From Polaribacter aquimarinus (lineage in GTDB: Bacteria > Bacteroidota > Bacteroidia > Flavobacteriales > Flavobacteriaceae), in NCBI RefSeq assembly GCF_003129485.1, contig NZ_QFFG01000002.1:732395-796394 (forward strand): a stretch of 64,000 nt of DNA. Reading direction: 5' to 3'. Under the pieces are notes generated by a model. It searched no databases. It saw only the letters and a program-made list of their open reading frames with translations, and was not told where the DNA came from. Both the position numbers and the translations under genes were made by a program. This document shows positions 53,282-62,003 of the stretch, piece after piece; the stretch's first letter is position 1, and each line of letters opens with the position of its first letter.

Positions 53282-53732
53282 TTTTTTCTCCTTTCTCTAA
53301 TTGCATAGATTCAGAATTAATACAATAACGCAATCCACTAGGTTCTGGTCCATCAGGAAAAACATGTCCTAAATGCCCATCACAACTGTTACACATTACT
53401 TCTACGCGAATCATACCAAAAGAAATATCTTTATGGTATTTTATGGCATTTTCTTTAATAGGTTGTGTAAAACTTGGCCATCCCGAACTAGAATCGAACT
53501 TTATGGTAGAATCGAATAAAGGCGTATTGCAACAAATACAATTGTATTGACCTTCATCATAAATACTACATAAGGCTCCACTATGTGGTCTTTCTGTTCC
53601 TTTTTGTCTTGTAATTCTAAATTGCTCTTCAGTTAAAAGAGACTTCCATTCTGTTTCGGATTTCTCAACTCTTTTATCTGGAGTTGGGTTTCCTTTTGTT
53701 GTGAAGTTGATTACTTCTTTCCAAGTTAGCAT
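53274..53732 (-). CDS. msrB: Peptide-methionine (R)-S-oxide reductase
   Basis: 152 residues. Zinc cysteines CICC and CNSC are present; SSSGWPSFTQPI, and HLGHVFPDGPEPSGLRYCINS with the catalytic Cys complete the family. Repairs the R-epimer, complementary to MsrA. First gene of the six-gene redox operon on the minus strand. Confidence 0.97.
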   Translation of the reverse strand: MLTWKEVINFTTKGNPTPDKRVEKSETEWKSLLTEEQFRITRQKGTERPHSGALCSIYDEGQYNCICCNTPLFDSTIKFDSSSGWPSFTQPIKENAIKYHKDISFGMIRVEVMCNSCDGHLGHVFPDGPEPSGLRYCINSESMQLEKGEKNE

Positions 53733-53923
53733 ATATTGTTTCCTTTCTTTTCTAAATTAATATTGATATGCTTTCCATTTTATTAGACGTTAAATAACTT
53801 GTTAACTTACAAATAATTCTTAATTTGTAGGCTTTGAAAGCAATACATAAATTTACGACGAATATCAATAAAAGGAAAAGTTAGACTGTAAGTTCTTTCG
53901 ATTCTTTTATAAAATAATCTTAT

Positions 53924-55123
53924 ATGAGTACTTTAATTGTTGATACTGAAAAATTTGTTTTTAACTTGTTGAGTAATGAGCTTGATACAAAGTATGTGTA
54001 TCATAATTTAGCGCATACACAACGCGTTGTAGAGAAAACAAAAGAACTCGCAGAAAAATTAAAAATCGCCCAAACTGATGCCCAAAATTTAGAGGTAGCT
54101 GCTTGGTTTCATGATACTGGATTTGTAGATGGAGCTGACAACCATGAAGAGAAAAGTGTAAAAATTGTAACTGATTTTTTAAAAGGAAAGAAAATTTCTG
54201 ATAAAAGAATTGAAGCTATTTCTAAATTAGTTTTAGCTACAAAAATGAATCATCAACCAAAAGATAATTTAGAAAAAATAATAATGGATGCTGATTGTGC
54301 GCATTTAGCTTCAAAAAATTTTTTCGATTATACTTCTTTATTGAGAAAAGAGTGGGAATTAACAGGCTTGAAAAATATTTCTGATGAAAAATGGATAAAA
54401 GAAAATATTAACTTTTTTACAATTCAACATCGTTTTAATACCACATATGCCTTAAAAAAATGGACAAAAAGGAAAGAGAAGAATCTTTCTAAATTGATGA
54501 AAAATCTTAAAGAATTAAAAAATGATATTAAAAAGTTTAATCAGAAACAAGAAGCATTAGAACTCAAAAAAGATAAAACTGAAGCACCAGAAAGAGGTAT
54601 TGAAACCATGTTTAGAGTTGCTCTCAGAAATCATATTACCTTAAGTGATATTGCCGATACCAAAGCCAATATTTTATTGTCTGTCAATGCAATTATTATT
54701 TCTATGACGTTGTCTACTTTAATACCAAAATTAGACAATCCTTCTAATAATTATTTAATTATACCATCAATTATTTTTGTATTATTTACCGTAGTTTCTA
54801 TCGTGCTCTCTATTCTAGCTACAAGACCAAATGTAACACAAGGAAGATTTAGTAAAGAAGATGTGGCTAATAAAAAAGTAAATCTATTATTCTTTGGAAA
54901 CTTTCATCAAATGAAACTAAATGATTTTGAATGGGGAATTCAAGAAATGATGAAAGATAGAGAATATTTATACAGTTCTTTAACTAAAGATTTGTATTTC
55001 TTAGGCTTGGTGTTAAATAGAAAGTACAGTCTTTTAAGACACACCTACACGGTGTTTATGGTTGGTATTATTTTAAGTGTTATTGCTTTTGCTATTGCTT
55101 TTTCATTTCAAGGAATAGTTTAA
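53924..55123 (+). CDS. HD domain fused to Pycsar-type membrane effector domain
   Basis: 399 residues. Residues 1-190 are an HD hydrolase: YHNLAH (His27, His31), AAWFHDTGF (His63, Asp64), NHQP (His110), MDADCAHL (Asp122/124). A Lys/Glu-rich coiled coil (190-225) leads to the DUF5706/Pycsar effector domain: FRVALRNHITLSDIADTKAN, then three hydrophobic spans (ILLSVNAIIISMTLSTLIP, IPSIIFVLFTVVSIVLSI, VFMVGIILSVIAFAIAF). In Pycsar defence, related membrane domains act when a cyclic pyrimidine nucleotide is sensed. No uridylate or cytidylate cyclase gene is next to it. The HD part may degrade such a nucleotide; this is inference. Confidence 0.9.
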   Translation: MSTLIVDTEKFVFNLLSNELDTKYVYHNLAHTQRVVEKTKELAEKLKIAQTDAQNLEVAAWFHDTGFVDGADNHEEKSVKIVTDFLKGKKISDKRIEAISKLVLATKMNHQPKDNLEKIIMDADCAHLASKNFFDYTSLLRKEWELTGLKNISDEKWIKENINFFTIQHRFNTTYALKKWTKRKEKNLSKLMKNLKELKNDIKKFNQKQEALELKKDKTEAPERGIETMFRVALRNHITLSDIADTKANILLSVNAIIISMTLSTLIPKLDNPSNNYLIIPSIIFVLFTVVSIVLSILATRPNVTQGRFSKEDVANKKVNLLFFGNFHQMKLNDFEWGIQEMMKDREYLYSSLTKDLYFLGLVLNRKYSLLRHTYTVFMVGIILSVIAFAIAFSFQGIV

Positions 55124-55133
55124 AAAAAATAAT

Positions 55134-57521
55134 TTATGCTTCAATTTCTTTAATTAAATCATCAAAAGAAAAGGTGTTTTTTTCTTTAAAATCTTTTTGA
55201 TAAATAACTTCAACTCGAAGTGCTTTTAATCCTGAAACACCCTGTAAGTCTTCTAACTCTAAATATTCTAATTTACCCAATTGATTTTTAGATTGAAGGT
55301 ACTTGATGTATTTTGTGTATTCTAAAGCATCTTTTTCTTGAGAATATACAATAGCAATTTTTCCAGGAACAGTTAACCTTTCTTCCGAGCCTTTTAAGTG
55401 TGCTTTATCAATTCGTTTTTTAATGATTTCATAACGAATGTTGTAAGCACCGTCAACATCAAATTGTTTTTCATCCATCCTAAACTTGATAGCCATGGCA
55501 TTACTATGGACTAAAATTAAGGATGCAACACGTAAATCATTTTTCATGTTGCTAAGCTCAAAATAGGCTACATTTTCCATTTCGTAAGTAACTTGTAGTT
55601 GCCACAAACGTAAATTGTACAAGTACAATTTATCAAAAGTTTTATTTTTGGTAATAGACTGCCCAATGTACATATTGTATTCTACTCCATCAGTTTTGTA
55701 TCGCTCAAAATAATGAGGAAACATTTCTTGGGCTTCTTTTTGTTTATTGTCAATAAATCTTGCTAATTTATCATTCAAAAGAGTAACACTCTCTTCGTAT
55801 TCTTTTCTTTTTTCGTAGACAACATTTAAATTTTTATCTAAACGATTCATATAAGTATCAACCTTTTTAGAATGTTTGCTGCTAATTTCTTTGATATGAC
55901 TAAAAACGGGATAAATTTCTCTGCTTAAAAACTCTAAAATACTTACTTCATCACCAGCACTTAAACCAGATTTGACATCGTTAAGATAGGTCGAAACACG
56001 AAACATTAATTCGTTATAAATCGGCAATTTTTCAGTTTCACAAGCGTTTTCAAGAACAGAAATAGCTAAAGTTAATTGTGTAGTTAAGTCTTCTTTAATT
56101 GCTATATTTCTTGCCGTTGAAGATCCTTTTATATCGCTTTGGCCAAATAATGGATAAACATCATTAAAAACAATTTCATCTAATGCAGCATTCTCATCTG
56201 TTTGATGTTCAAAATGATACTTTTCAGCAGCTTCATAAAAACGCCACTTTACAGAATTATGTATTGAAGTATAATTTTCTTGAATTGTGGCTTCTAAAAC
56301 ATTCTGACGTTCTTCTGAAACCCTTTTGACAGCAGCTTCAAAAACAGGTATGATGTCTTTAAGTTTATTAATGTTTACAGAGTTTAATTCATAAGCTCTA
56401 GGCGATGCAATTTCTAATAAAGCTAAGTCACCATTGTTAGTAGCTTTTATTGGAATTAAGATGATACTTTTAATCCCTGAATCATATAAACTTTGATAAA
56501 AATCATTTTTGCCAGTTAGAGAGCCATATTCGTCAATATCAGAAATAATAAAAGTCTCGTGATTTTTAAAAACCTTTTGTATTATTCTATTGCAAAAATA
56601 ACCTGTTCCACAAACTATTTCAGAATTCTTATTTAAAACAATACTATTAGATTTTTTTATAGCTGCCTCACAAACTTTATGGTTTACATTGTCAAAAATT
56701 GAATATCCTAGTTTTAAATCTTTAATGGCGTAAAAATCTCTTAAGTTATTTTGAAGTTTAAAAATTAAATCATCTCCACCAGCTAAAAGGTTTGCTTTGA
56801 TAGAAGACAACATTTCTTCTGAAGTAACATCAAATAAATTAACCAATCCAAAACCTTTAAAAATATAACTATTTGGCGGAAATTTTTCCTTCCATAAATC
56901 TATGTTTTCAAAATTGTTTAAAAGCTCTTTAAAATCTTCTTGAGTTAAATTCGGTGCATTTTCTGTGGGTGTAATATCAGAGAAATCACCATTAAAGGCA
57001 GCTCTATAATACTTCATTGTGCCCGTAGTTTGATCAGGAATATCAAAGTAAAAAGGTCTTTTAATATCAATATTATAGCCATAAACAAAACCTAAAATAA
57101 ATGTACAGGCCATAACATACATACTGTCATCCTCAAAATTGCGAACCGTCAATTCGTAATCTTCTCCTGCATTTTTAAGAATGTTTTCAAACCGATCAGT
57201 AAATTTAAAAGAAGTAAATGAAAACGGTACACTAGCAGCTTTAATTTCGTTAAGAAGTAAAGATTCTGGAAATAAAGGGTTTAGTAATAAATTAATTTGC
57301 TCTTTATATTTTTCTAACAATGAGTAATCAGAAAACCCGTCATTTAATTCAGGGTGTTTCTTAAATAAATCCACCATTTTAACAGCCGAAGTATGAAAAG
57401 GGTGTTTTTCGAATTCTGGATGGGCATATTTTTCGAACAATACAAATACCTTTTTAAAGGAAATATATAGTTGAAGAGGTAATTCAACATCTTCAATTTT
57501 ATTTGACTCTACGATTTTCAT
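55134..57521 (-). CDS. GAF domain-containing large cytoplasmic protein
   Basis: 795 residues, soluble, no membrane segment. The centre (about 290-410) has a GAF-like fold: NSEIVCGTGYFCNRIIQKVF, HETFIISDIDEYGSLTG, SIILIPIKATNNGDLALLEI. A long helical section follows (HQTDENAALDEIVFNDVYPL, SRLSAGDEVSILEFLSREIY-like) and a C-terminal beta domain. This is a conserved flavobacterial protein without assigned role; a sensor of small ligands is possible. It ends 10 bases from the convergent HD-Pycsar gene. Confidence 0.8.
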   Translation of the reverse strand: MKIVESNKIEDVELPLQLYISFKKVFVLFEKYAHPEFEKHPFHTSAVKMVDLFKKHPELNDGFSDYSLLEKYKEQINLLLNPLFPESLLLNEIKAASVPFSFTSFKFTDRFENILKNAGEDYELTVRNFEDDSMYVMACTFILGFVYGYNIDIKRPFYFDIPDQTTGTMKYYRAAFNGDFSDITPTENAPNLTQEDFKELLNNFENIDLWKEKFPPNSYIFKGFGLVNLFDVTSEEMLSSIKANLLAGGDDLIFKLQNNLRDFYAIKDLKLGYSIFDNVNHKVCEAAIKKSNSIVLNKNSEIVCGTGYFCNRIIQKVFKNHETFIISDIDEYGSLTGKNDFYQSLYDSGIKSIILIPIKATNNGDLALLEIASPRAYELNSVNINKLKDIIPVFEAAVKRVSEERQNVLEATIQENYTSIHNSVKWRFYEAAEKYHFEHQTDENAALDEIVFNDVYPLFGQSDIKGSSTARNIAIKEDLTTQLTLAISVLENACETEKLPIYNELMFRVSTYLNDVKSGLSAGDEVSILEFLSREIYPVFSHIKEISSKHSKKVDTYMNRLDKNLNVVYEKRKEYEESVTLLNDKLARFIDNKQKEAQEMFPHYFERYKTDGVEYNMYIGQSITKNKTFDKLYLYNLRLWQLQVTYEMENVAYFELSNMKNDLRVASLILVHSNAMAIKFRMDEKQFDVDGAYNIRYEIIKKRIDKAHLKGSEERLTVPGKIAIVYSQEKDALEYTKYIKYLQSKNQLGKLEYLELEDLQGVSGLKALRVEVIYQKDFKEKNTFSFDDLIKEIEA

Positions 57522-57604
57522 TGTTCAATAAATTTAAGAATAGGTATATGTTCCTATTTTAGACGAAAAATAGGGTTAAAAGTTACAAACAAAAAAATAA
57601 ATGA

Positions 57605-58915
57605 TTATTTCTGTCTAAAATAAATGGTTATTGGTATTCCTGTAAAGTTGTAAATCTCTCGTAATTTGTTTTCTACAAAACGTTTGTAAGGATCTTTTAC
57701 ATATTGAGGTAAATTACAGAAAAATGCAAATTGCGGGGTTGGAGTAGGCAATTGCATACAATATTTAATTTTTACAAATTTTCCTTTTGTTGCTGGAGGC
57801 GGATAACTTTTTACCACCTCTAACATAGTGTCATTAAACTTACTTGTTGGAATTCTATTTTTTCTATTATTAAAAACATCTACAGCGGTTTCAATTGCTT
57901 TAAATAAACGTTGTTTTGTAAGTGCAGAAATAAAAACTATAGGCACATCAGTAAAGGGTTCTATTTGTTTTCTAACCATGGCTTCAAAATCGCGCATGGT
58001 GTTGGTCTCTTTTTCAATTAAGTCCCATTTATTAATTAGTATAACAATTCCTTTTCTATTTTTTTCTGCCAACCAAAATATATTTTGATCTTGACCTTCA
58101 AAACCACGAGTAGCATCAACCACTAAAATAATTACATCAGAATACTCAATAGAACGTACGGCACGCATTACTGAATAAAATTCTAAATCTTCTTTAACTC
58201 TCGATTTTTTTCTGATTCCAGCTGTATCAACCAAATTAAAATCGAAACCAAAACGGTTGTATTTTGTGTCAATTGAGTCTCTTGTTGTACCAGCAATATT
58301 GGTTACAATATTTCTGTCTTCACCAATTAAAGCATTTATAAATGATGATTTTCCTGCATTTGGTCTTCCAACAACAGCAAATCTTGGTAACTCTTCTTTT
58401 TCTAAATCAACTTCTTCAGGTTCTGGCATTTTTTCTGCTAAAGCATCTAATAAATCTCCAGTTCCACTTCCGTTGATGGATGAAATTGTATGATAATCCC
58501 CTAAACCTAAATTATAAAATTCAACAGCATCAGCAGCTCTCATTGCATTGTCAACTTTATTAACGGCAATAAAAATTGGTTTTTTTACTTTTCGTAAAAG
58601 TTTAGCAACTTCAGCATCCATTGGTGTAATTCCTTCTTCTACATCTACCACAAAAACAATAATATCAGCTTCTTCAATGGCCAGAGCCACTTGTTTTCTA
58701 ATTTCACCTTCAAAAATATCATCAGAACCCACAATATAACCACCTGTGTCTATTACAGAAAACTCCTTTCCATTCCAATCAGATTTTCCATAATGTCTGT
58801 CTCTTGTAACTCCGCTAACAGAATCTACAATTGCTTCTCTGCGCTGTACCAATCTATTAAAAAGTGTCGACTTTCCAACATTAGGTCTTCCTACTATGGC
58901 AACTATGCTATTCAT
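57605..58915 (-). CDS. der: GTPase Der (EngA)
   Basis: 436 residues; a ribosome-assembly GTPase with two G domains and a KH-like C-terminus. First domain: [33 protein letters not shown]. Second: [40 protein letters not shown]. The KH-like end has LKQRLF-type [12 protein letters not shown] and [20 protein letters not shown]. The ATG at 58915 is used; a TTG at 58936 falls within the promoter element. Confidence 0.97.
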   Translation of the reverse strand: MNSIVAIVGRPNVGKSTLFNRLVQRREAIVDSVSGVTRDRHYGKSDWNGKEFSVIDTGGYIVGSDDIFEGEIRKQVALAIEEADIIVFVVDVEEGITPMDAEVAKLLRKVKKPIFIAVNKVDNAMRAADAVEFYNLGLGDYHTISSINGSGTGDLLDALAEKMPEPEEVDLEKEELPRFAVVGRPNAGKSSFINALIGEDRNIVTNIAGTTRDSIDTKYNRFGFDFNLVDTAGIRKKSRVKEDLEFYSVMRAVRSIEYSDVIILVVDATRGFEGQDQNIFWLAEKNRKGIVILINKWDLIEKETNTMRDFEAMVRKQIEPFTDVPIVFISALTKQRLFKAIETAVDVFNNRKNRIPTSKFNDTMLEVVKSYPPPATKGKFVKIKYCMQLPTPTPQFAFFCNLPQYVKDPYKRFVENKLREIYNFTGIPITIYFRQK

Positions 58916-58933
58916 TTGAATTGAAATTTTTTG

Positions 58934-58941
58934 CAAAGATA
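58934..58941 (-). promoter_or_regulatory. -7 promoter element of der
   Basis: Minus-strand TATCTTTG fits TAnnTTTG, 18 bases before the ATG at 58915. Confidence 0.6.
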
Positions 58942-58994
58942 CAATTTACTATATGATAAATAATTGTAAATTTAAACAGTTTAAAAAGTATGGT

Positions 58995-59519
58995 ATGAAT
59001 GATAATCGTAATGTATTAATTGAAAAACGAAATAGTGAAATTAACCTGCGGCCAAGGTTTTCGATTGATCTACAAGAAAATTCAGAAAGCTTGTTACAAA
59101 GAATTACAGATTATTTAAAAAGCGAAGAGTGTGTTTATAAACATAGAGTAGTAGATAGCCATTTTTTTATTGATATTCCTGAAAATAAAAGTCATTTTTG
59201 GTCACCTCAATTGCATTTTGAAGTTGTAAAAGTTGATGAAAACTCATCAACTATAAAAGGATTATTTGGGCCAAAACCACAGGTTTGGACACTTTTTATG
59301 TTTGTTCATTTTGTAGTAACTACAATGTTTTTAGGATTTGGAGTAATGACTTATGTGAGGTATCGTTTGGATGAGAGTTTAATTTTTCCAATTGCAATGT
59401 TGGTTGCATTACCACTAATTTGGATATTGTTATATTTTTTAGGAAAAATTGGAAAAGATACTGGTAAAAATCAAATGAAAGAACTGCACGATTTAGTGAT
59501 TGGTATAATTAATAATTAG
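58995..59519 (+). CDS. Conserved membrane protein, unknown (often named GTP-binding)
   Basis: 174 residues. The N-terminal 90 residues are soluble (NLRPRFSIDLQENSESLLQR, VDSHFFIDIPENKSHFWSPQ, EVVKVDENSSTIKGLFGPKP), followed by two membrane helices (FVHFVVTTMFLGFGVMTYV, FPIAMLVALPLIWILLYFLG). Databases often label the family GTP-binding because it is flanked by der and era, but no G motif is present. The ATG at 58995 is preferred over one at 58953, whose extension looks unlike the rest. Overlaps era by 4 bases at the 3' end. Confidence 0.7.
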   Translation: MNDNRNVLIEKRNSEINLRPRFSIDLQENSESLLQRITDYLKSEECVYKHRVVDSHFFIDIPENKSHFWSPQLHFEVVKVDENSSTIKGLFGPKPQVWTLFMFVHFVVTTMFLGFGVMTYVRYRLDESLIFPIAMLVALPLIWILLYFLGKIGKDTGKNQMKELHDLVIGIINN

Positions 59520-60400
59520 TTTTGATTGTATCCAAAACGTTTTAATTGATTTTTATCGCTTCTCCAATTTTTATTGACCTTTACATAGAGTTCTATAAAA
59601 ACTTTCTTTTGAAAAAAACGTTCTAAATCTTTTCTTGCTTCTGCTCCAACACGTTTTATAGCAGAACCTTTATGTCCAATAATAATTCCTTTTTGAGTAT
59701 CTCTTTCTACCATAATAATAGAACGAATTCTTACTAAATTTTCTTCTTCAATAAAGCTTTCTGTTTCTACTTCTACAGAATACGGAATCTCTTTTTTATA
59801 GTGGGTTAAGATTTTTTCACGAATTTTCTCATTTACAAAAAAGCGTTCGGGTTTATCTGTTAATTGATCTTTTGGGTAAAAAGGTGGTCCTTCTGGAAGT
59901 AATTCTATAATTTTATAAAAAACAGCATCCACATTAAATTTTTCTAGAGCAGAAATTACGTACACAAAAGAATTTGGTACTTTTTGTCTCCAATAGGCTA
60001 TTTTTCTATCAACTTCTTCTTTGTTCGATTTGTCAATTTTATTCAATAATAAAATCACAGGGATTTTACTATTAATAATTTTATTGAAGAAAGCCTCATT
60101 TTTTAAAGCAGTTTCACCAACTTCAACCATGTAAATTAATACATCGGCATCATCTAAAGCAGATTTCACAAAATCCATCATAGACGTTTGTAACTCATAA
60201 GCAGGTTTTATAATTCCAGGAGTGTCAGAAAACACAATTTGATATTCATCGTGATTAACAATACCCAAAATTCGATGTCTTGTTGTTTGCGCTTTTGGTG
60301 TTATGATGGATAATTTTTCGCCCACCAAAGCATTCATCAAGGTAGATTTTCCCACATTAGGATTTCCAATAATATTTACAAAACCGGCTTTATGAATCAT
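59516..60400 (-). CDS. era: GTPase Era
   Basis: 294 residues. G domain: [48 protein letters not shown]. The C-terminal KH domain has IIGHKGSAIKRVGAEARKDL. Binds 16S rRNA near the anti-SD region during small-subunit assembly. Normal length. Confidence 0.97.
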   Translation of the reverse strand: MIHKAGFVNIIGNPNVGKSTLMNALVGEKLSIITPKAQTTRHRILGIVNHDEYQIVFSDTPGIIKPAYELQTSMMDFVKSALDDADVLIYMVEVGETALKNEAFFNKIINSKIPVILLLNKIDKSNKEEVDRKIAYWRQKVPNSFVYVISALEKFNVDAVFYKIIELLPEGPPFYPKDQLTDKPERFFVNEKIREKILTHYKKEIPYSVEVETESFIEEENLVRIRSIIMVERDTQKGIIIGHKGSAIKRVGAEARKDLERFFQKKVFIELYVKVNKNWRSDKNQLKRFGYNQN

Positions 60401-60467
60401 GATACAAATATAGTTTGTTTTGTTAAGCGACTATAATATAAGCTGATAAAAAATAAATGAAATAAAG

Positions 60468-60500
60468 TTTGGAAAATACTTAGGTTGTGTTGTATATTTG
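60468..60500 (+). promoter_or_regulatory. Promoter of initiator tRNA
   Basis: TTTG at 60468-60471 and TATATTTG at 60493-60500, 21 bases apart, match the Bacteroidota consensus. The mature tRNA begins at 60511, about ten bases further on. Confidence 0.75.
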
Positions 60501-60510
60501 CAGTCCAAAT

Positions 60511-60583
<73 letters not shown>

Positions 60584-60607
60584 CTAGACTTAATGCTTAT
60601 AGAATCA

Positions 60608-60637
60608 ACGAATTGTTTACGAACAATTCGTTTTTTT
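60608..60637 (+). terminator. Terminator of tRNA-fMet
   Basis: ACGAATTGTT (60608-60617) and AACAATTCGT (60622-60631) form a 10-bp stem with a TACG loop, followed by a run of seven T. Confidence 0.92.
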
Positions 60638-60694
60638 ATGCCCATATCTTTCTTACTTTTACGTACCGTAAACGCTACCGCAAACGTTTTTACT

Positions 60695-60970
60695 ATGAAA
60701 TTGAATTATTCTGAGTTAAGAATCTACATTTAAGGGGTTGATGTATCTAAATGTTCTAAGCTAATAAATAAACAAAAAAACAAAACACCAATTAAAGATG
60801 GTTTAAAGAACTTACCATGAAGTTTTAGTAATTATAAGAAATCTGAAAGCTTATATTCAGGGGAGAGATATTATTATAATGATCTTAAAAAGATAGTTGT
60901 TTGTAGTTAGAACAATTTTTAATAACCTACAAAAATCTAGCGAAACTGAACCTATTATTAAGAAGTAAGA
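60695..60970 (+). pseudogene. Decayed tyrosine recombinase (integrase) N-terminus
   Basis: Reading from the ATG at 60695 gives MKLNYSELRIYI, stop, GVDVSKCSKLINKQKN, then KDGLKNLP, stop, and SGERYYYNDLKKIVVC with further stops. This matches in order the N-terminal arm-binding and core-binding part of Bacteroidota tyrosine recombinases (typically MKLNxSEPKIYTGGVD..WSKLS, then ..KRERYHxLKxLQ..). The catalytic domain is not seen. So it is a remnant, lying 112 bases downstream of tRNA-fMet, which fits a former island integrated at the tRNA gene. Most of the 363-base gap to 61009 consists of this remnant. Confidence 0.7.
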
Positions 60971-61008
60971 GAAATTTCTGAGTAATCAATTATAGAGGTA
61001 GTTAGTGA

Positions 61009-61845
61009 TTAGCTTTTTTTTAATTCAGTTTCTATTATTTTTCCATCTTTCCAAGTCTCAATTTTTGTCATTTCTCCTTTGTAATTATAGAAATATTGTT
61101 TGTTAATTGGTTTGTCGTTTTTAAAAATACCCTCGTATTTTGTATTTCCATTTTCGTAAAATTCACGATAAATTCCGTTTTTGTCAAGGTCAATAATTTC
61201 TGATTCCTTTTTTAAAAATCCGTTTTTATAATATTCTTTAAAACTCTCTTTTTCAATGTCATCTTTTAATTCTTGGATTACTCTTTGAATTTTTAATGAG
61301 CCATCTTTATAATATTCATTTTCTATAGTTCTTTTTAAATCGTGTTCATCATGTTTACTATATTCATAAGAGAAAGTAGAAGTTTTTGCTAAAAGTCCGT
61401 TTTCATAGAACTCTTGAGTTCCCATTTTTTTGTTGGCACTATAAAAATCAATCCAATATAATTTTCCATCCTTTTGATAGTTGAAAAAATTCCCTTGTTT
61501 TAATCCACAGAAATAGTTGTATTTAGATTCGAGAATTCCATTTTCATAATAATCTTTCCATTCTCCATGTTTTTTTCCTTCCCTAATTGTCGAATTATTT
61601 CCAACTCCACAACCTCCAACATAGATTTTTGTATAATTTGTTTCGTATTCACAATTCTTAAATTCTCCGATTGTTTTAATCTTTCCGTTTTTATAATATT
61701 CTGTGTATTTTCCAATTAAAATACTATCGATTAAAAATCCTTGAATTTTGATTTGTCCATTATCATATTTCTCAACATATTCTGTCTGCGAGTTAATTAA
61801 ACTCGAAACTAAAATGGTAAGAAGTAATAATAATTGGTATTTCAT
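61009..61845 (-). CDS. Secreted MORN-like (YwqK-type) repeat protein
   Basis: 278 residues with a signal peptide (LLLLLTILVSSLINSQ). It consists of about nine repeats of the type Y-x-N-G-x-x-K (YDNGQIKIQG, YKNGKIKTIG, YENGILESKY, YENGNTKYEG), like the antitoxin YwqK/MORN families. No second toxin gene is adjacent and there is no toxin domain. It probably binds something on or outside the membrane. It is one of three single-gene units separated by palindromic elements. Confidence 0.78.
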   Translation of the reverse strand: MKYQLLLLLTILVSSLINSQTEYVEKYDNGQIKIQGFLIDSILIGKYTEYYKNGKIKTIGEFKNCEYETNYTKIYVGGCGVGNNSTIREGKKHGEWKDYYENGILESKYNYFCGLKQGNFFNYQKDGKLYWIDFYSANKKMGTQEFYENGLLAKTSTFSYEYSKHDEHDLKRTIENEYYKDGSLKIQRVIQELKDDIEKESFKEYYKNGFLKKESEIIDLDKNGIYREFYENGNTKYEGIFKNDKPINKQYFYNYKGEMTKIETWKDGKIIETELKKS

Positions 61846-61864
61846 AAAATTGGTTTCAGCTTGT

Positions 61865-61998
61865 GCCTAACGTGTTTGTATAAGCTTTGTTGCTGTGGTT
61901 TAAGCACTAAAGTTAGCAAATAAATCACAGATAGAAAGTCCTCGAGAACTTTCGTAAATTGGCTAAAACCAGCAATTGATTTTACACGGCTTAAGTTC
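61865..61998. repeat. Palindromic intergenic element C
   Basis: About 134 bases between accessory genes, just past the stop of the gene at 62004 in that gene's direction. Left end GCCTAACGTGTTTGTATAAG, right end TTACACGGCTTAAGTTC. TTGCTG..GGTTT..AGC near the left pairs with GCT..AAACC-AGCAA near the right; an inner imperfect hairpin GAAAGT..ACTTTC sits in the middle. The ends resemble integron attC sites (RYYYAAC...), but only one core fits the consensus. Confidence 0.6.
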
Positions 61999-62003
61999 GT
62001 TTT

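Noticed and set aside
58995..59519. Calling the gene between der and era a GTP-binding protein
   Set aside because: No Walker A, DxxG or NKxD motif; two membrane helices. The name comes from its neighbours.
61009..61845. Toxin-antitoxin system because of YwqK-type repeats
   Set aside because: The protein is secreted, no toxin gene is beside it, and the repeats occur in many unrelated proteins.
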